Under the pieces are notes generated by a model. The model ran no database searches and was not told the DNA's origin. It saw nothing but the letters and a program-made list of their open reading frames with translations. 64,000 nt of DNA from CAYUMU01 sp964445985 (GTDB taxonomy: Bacteria; Planctomycetota; Planctomycetia; Pirellulales; S012-138): assembly GCA_964445985.1 (NCBI GenBank), contig CAYUMU010000002.1, positions 107,009 through 171,008 on the forward strand, read 5' to 3'. Shown here one piece after another: positions 62,340-64,000 of this stretch. Position 1 is the first letter of the stretch; each line of letters starts with the position of its first letter. The translations under genes were made by a program, and so were the position numbers.

Positions 62340-62763
62340 ACTCCGTGGCGCGATCCGCGTTTTCCAATCGTTCGACGGCCGTTCCCCCCGCATGGTGTTG
62401 TTTTTGGTTGGCGATGTAGGCCAGCACCCAGGGGAGGTTCCGTTTTCCAAAGCTCACCACGCCGAACCCGCGCTGCCATTCGAGCACCTTCTTGCCGTGC
62501 GTCTTATTCAGTTCAAACGAACACGCGCCTTTCAGTTCGCCAACCAGTTCGCTGATGGTCACGAACGGCTCGATACTCAGCGCCAAATGAACGTGTGTCG
62601 GCGTGCCGTTGATCCCATGCAGGTAAACACCCTTGGTCTTCGCGCATCGTGCCCGAAAGAACGCAAACACCTCGGGTTCCAACTTCGGCGTGATCAACGC
62701 CTGACTCTCCTTCGTATGCCAGGTGAGATGCAGGTAGATCTCGTGAAACACATGCGCGGCCAT
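62329..62763 (-). CDS. REP-associated tyrosine transposase (RAYT, IS200/IS605 Y1 family)
   Basis: 144-residue single-strand DNA transposase of the Y1/HUH type. The start is ATG 62763 (MAAHVFHEIYLHLTWHTKES) with AGGAGG 7 bases upstream. The HUH metal motif is THVHLAL (about residues 55-61). The nucleophile tyrosine is in WVLAYIANQKQHHAG (about 115). The N-terminal strand LHLTWHTK is family-typical. It is flanked on both sides by REP palindromes, which marks it as a RAYT rather than a mobile IS200. It lies between the methyltransferase and helicase genes of the putative restriction island, in the same direction. Confidence 0.9.
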   Translation of the reverse strand: MAAHVFHEIYLHLTWHTKESQALITPKLEPEVFAFFRARCAKTKGVYLHGINGTPTHVHLALSIEPFVTISELVGELKGACSFELNKTHGKKVLEWQRGFGVVSFGKRNLPWVLAYIANQKQHHAGGTAVERLENADRATESTS

Positions 62764-62801
62764 ATTTGCCTCCTCGCTCAGTTGCCTGAAGGCCAGCAAC
62801 A

Positions 62802-62985
62802 AGCCGGCTGAAGCCGGCTAATTTTCCCAAGGTCCACCAGCTAAAGTTGGTGGCTAACGGTGCCACCAGCTAAAGCTGGCGTCTAACGGTGCCACCAGCT
62901 AAAGCTGGCGTCTAACGGTGTGCTGGCTGAAGCCAGCAGGGTCGGCTTTAGCCGACGCCGTGTTAGCCACCAGCTTTAGCTGGTG
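62802..62985. repeat. Array of seven REP-type palindromes next to the RAYT gene
   Basis: Palindromes in order: AGCCGGCTGAAGCCGGCT (62802-62819), CCACCAGCTAAAGTTGGTGG (62834-62853), CACCAGCTAAAGCTGGCGTC (about 62864), the same again (about 62893), TGCTGGCTGAAGCCAGCA (62921-62938), GTCGGCTTTAGCCGAC (62941-62956) and CCACCAGCTTTAGCTGGTG (62967-62985). Several carry the head GTTAG or its inverse CTAAC with CGGTG. Orientation changes along the array, as in BIMEs. The last copy forms the end of the methyltransferase gene. Confidence 0.85.
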
Positions 62986-64000
62986 TGGTCATTTGCGTAT
63001 ACAACTCAAACAGTTTCTCCAGCCGCTCCGTATCGTTCTTGAACCGGCGGCCAAGGTAGATGCGCTCCAGAATCTCATCATTACGATCGTGGGCTGCCCT
63101 CAGGTTGGCTGGCATTTTTTCCGGATCGTACAACTCGGCGATCGTCGCCGGAAAATGCGCCTCGCGGGCCAACAGAATATCCTCGGCGCAGCGGGTGAGA
63201 TCGGCCTTGTTTTGATCGGTGAGCGGAGGGACGGGGAAGGTATTCCAGCCGAGGGTGTTGGAGTAGCGAAAATCCGTTTTCAATTTGCCACAGACCGTGC
63301 CGATCCAAACGAGATGCACGCGAGAGGCAATGATCGCCATGTTCCAGAGCGGAGCGTCGTAGAGCGCGTAAGCTTGATCCGTCGTAAGTGTTCCCGGCGG
63401 CTCATGCCCGACAGTGATGTAATCGCGCCGTTCGGAAAGTATCCGCGGCAATAGAATAATGGCTTCTGCTCCAGATTGAGCAACCCAACCAAAGCGATGT
63501 GGTGCTTCGGCAAGCTTGCGAGTTGCAGGCCGTTTAGATGCACGTCGAAACTCTTTCACGCGATCAAGGCGAGCCTTGATCGCTGGAATTTGCGAAGCTT
63601 CACCGACGTTTTCATCACTTATCCACAAGCAATATCGGCTTTGGCCGCGCACATGCTCTGCTCCGCCATAGATTTTGCGAATAAAGCGATCGCGAAGAAT
63701 CCCATCAATCCCCGCGGAATCGAGTTCGTCTTGATTGAAAGAGAGCGCGCCTCCGTCGATCGGCATATTGCCAAATGCCATTTCGTTCAGGCCGCTTAAA
63801 TTGACGTTCCTTGGCTCGACATAGATATCAGGGCCGGCAACAAGATATGCATTTATATGGCTGACATCTCGTGTCACGATTTCCTGTTCTGGGTTCGTTA
63901 CAAAAAGTCGTTTTCTCGCAGGGGTGTGAGAACCAACGCCGACTAGTGACTGCTCAATAACCCGTCGGGATTGATCTTTACTCGGAGGTCGGTTTTGGCG
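62963..64000 (-). CDS. MmeI-type class I DNA methyltransferase, C-terminal part
   Basis: The visible 345 residues are the C-terminal part of a large adenine-specific methyltransferase of the MmeI/class I SAM-dependent type; the catalytic domain lies beyond the right edge. RRVIEQSLV and YLVAGPDIYVEPRNVNLSGLNEMAFGNMPIDGG precede the target recognition part (RDRFIRKIYGGAEHVRGQSRYCLW, then HRFGWVAQSGAEAIILLPRILSERRDYITVG). The ending FRYSNTLGWNTFPVPPLT, TIAELYDPEKMPANLRAAHDRNDEILE and DTERLEKLFELYTQM is the MmeI C-terminal helical module. The last residues TPAKAGG and the stop are encoded by a REP repeat. The frame is open to the window edge. Confidence 0.9.
   Translation of the reverse strand, partial: RQNRPPSKDQSRRVIEQSLVGVGSHTPARKRLFVTNPEQEIVTRDVSHINAYLVAGPDIYVEPRNVNLSGLNEMAFGNMPIDGGALSFNQDELDSAGIDGILRDRFIRKIYGGAEHVRGQSRYCLWISDENVGEASQIPAIKARLDRVKEFRRASKRPATRKLAEAPHRFGWVAQSGAEAIILLPRILSERRDYITVGHEPPGTLTTDQAYALYDAPLWNMAIIASRVHLVWIGTVCGKLKTDFRYSNTLGWNTFPVPPLTDQNKADLTRCAEDILLAREAHFPATIAELYDPEKMPANLRAAHDRNDEILERIYLGRRFKNDTERLEKLFELYTQMTTPAKAGG

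Noticed and set aside
62802..62985. CRISPR array
   Set aside because: Repeats are palindromic, of several sequences, in mixed orientation and without regular spacers; REP array is the better reading, next to a RAYT gene.

Overview
The window looks like a chromosomal segment of a planctomycete, most likely of the Pirellulales type. The signs are high GC content, three DUF1501 proteins, one PSCyt1/DUF1549/DUF1553 cytochrome-like protein, a sulfatase, a sialate O-acetylesterase, a DUF1570 protein, a tetrahydromethanopterin C1 enzyme (Mch) and weak or absent Shine-Dalgarno sequences at many genes. No rRNA, phage or CRISPR was seen. Two tRNAs are present (Cys and His). Because of the high GC content, the strand opposite real genes is often open for hundreds of codons; those shadow frames were left out.

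Layout. 1-7 kb: an amino-acid permease cut by the window edge, a secreted SASA esterase, a secreted PHP-domain hydrolase, a DapA-family lyase/aldolase, and a pair made of an unknown protein and a CbrC-like protein. 7-12.4 kb: an MBL-fold hydrolase, tRNA-Cys, a two-gene ABC-2 exporter, a dispersed repeat element and a GntP-type permease with a large soluble insert. 12.6-22.5 kb: an ATP-grasp-like protein, two small planctomycete proteins, Mch, GlgX and an OmpR-type two-component pair. 22.6-28.7 kb: two DUF1501 genes without a cytochrome partner, an ornithine cyclodeaminase/arginine dihydrolase pair (the two halves of cyanobacterial AgrE/ArgZ as separate overlapping genes) and a FeoB-associated Cys-rich peptide. 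28.9-36.3 kb is an accessory stretch: a giant DUF4062-nSTAND-coiled-coil-WD40 protein, a probably frameshifted small gene, a DNA-binding-like protein and a pRiA4b ORF3-type protein. 36.8-45 kb: a DUF1570 protein, WrbA, and a Mn/Zn ABC transporter operon in which both permeases carry C-terminal DtxR/MntR-like metal-sensor domains. 45-59 kb: a PSCyt1-DUF1501 pair, a Tat-exported FAD oxidoreductase, a secreted esterase, tRNA-His with an intrinsic terminator, a PNPOx-like protein, a beta-propeller lactonase, a sulfatase, FbaB and a scramblase/LURP-one-like protein.

59-64 kb is a defence-like island on the minus strand: an MmeI-type DNA methyltransferase (entering from the right edge), a superfamily 2 helicase and a GIY-YIG nuclease protein with overlapping ends. 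This series is interrupted by an IS200-like RAYT transposase gene flanked by an array of REP-type palindromes. The REP sequence supplies the stop codons of both the transposase and the methyltransferase.

The window also holds several families of short dispersed palindromic repeats. The most striking is a family of four copies, centred near 18.16, 22.44, 22.56 and 45.06 kb. Its outer motif is conserved (CTGGGG...CCCCAGCCACCC) while the inner stem differs at each locus but stays self-complementary.
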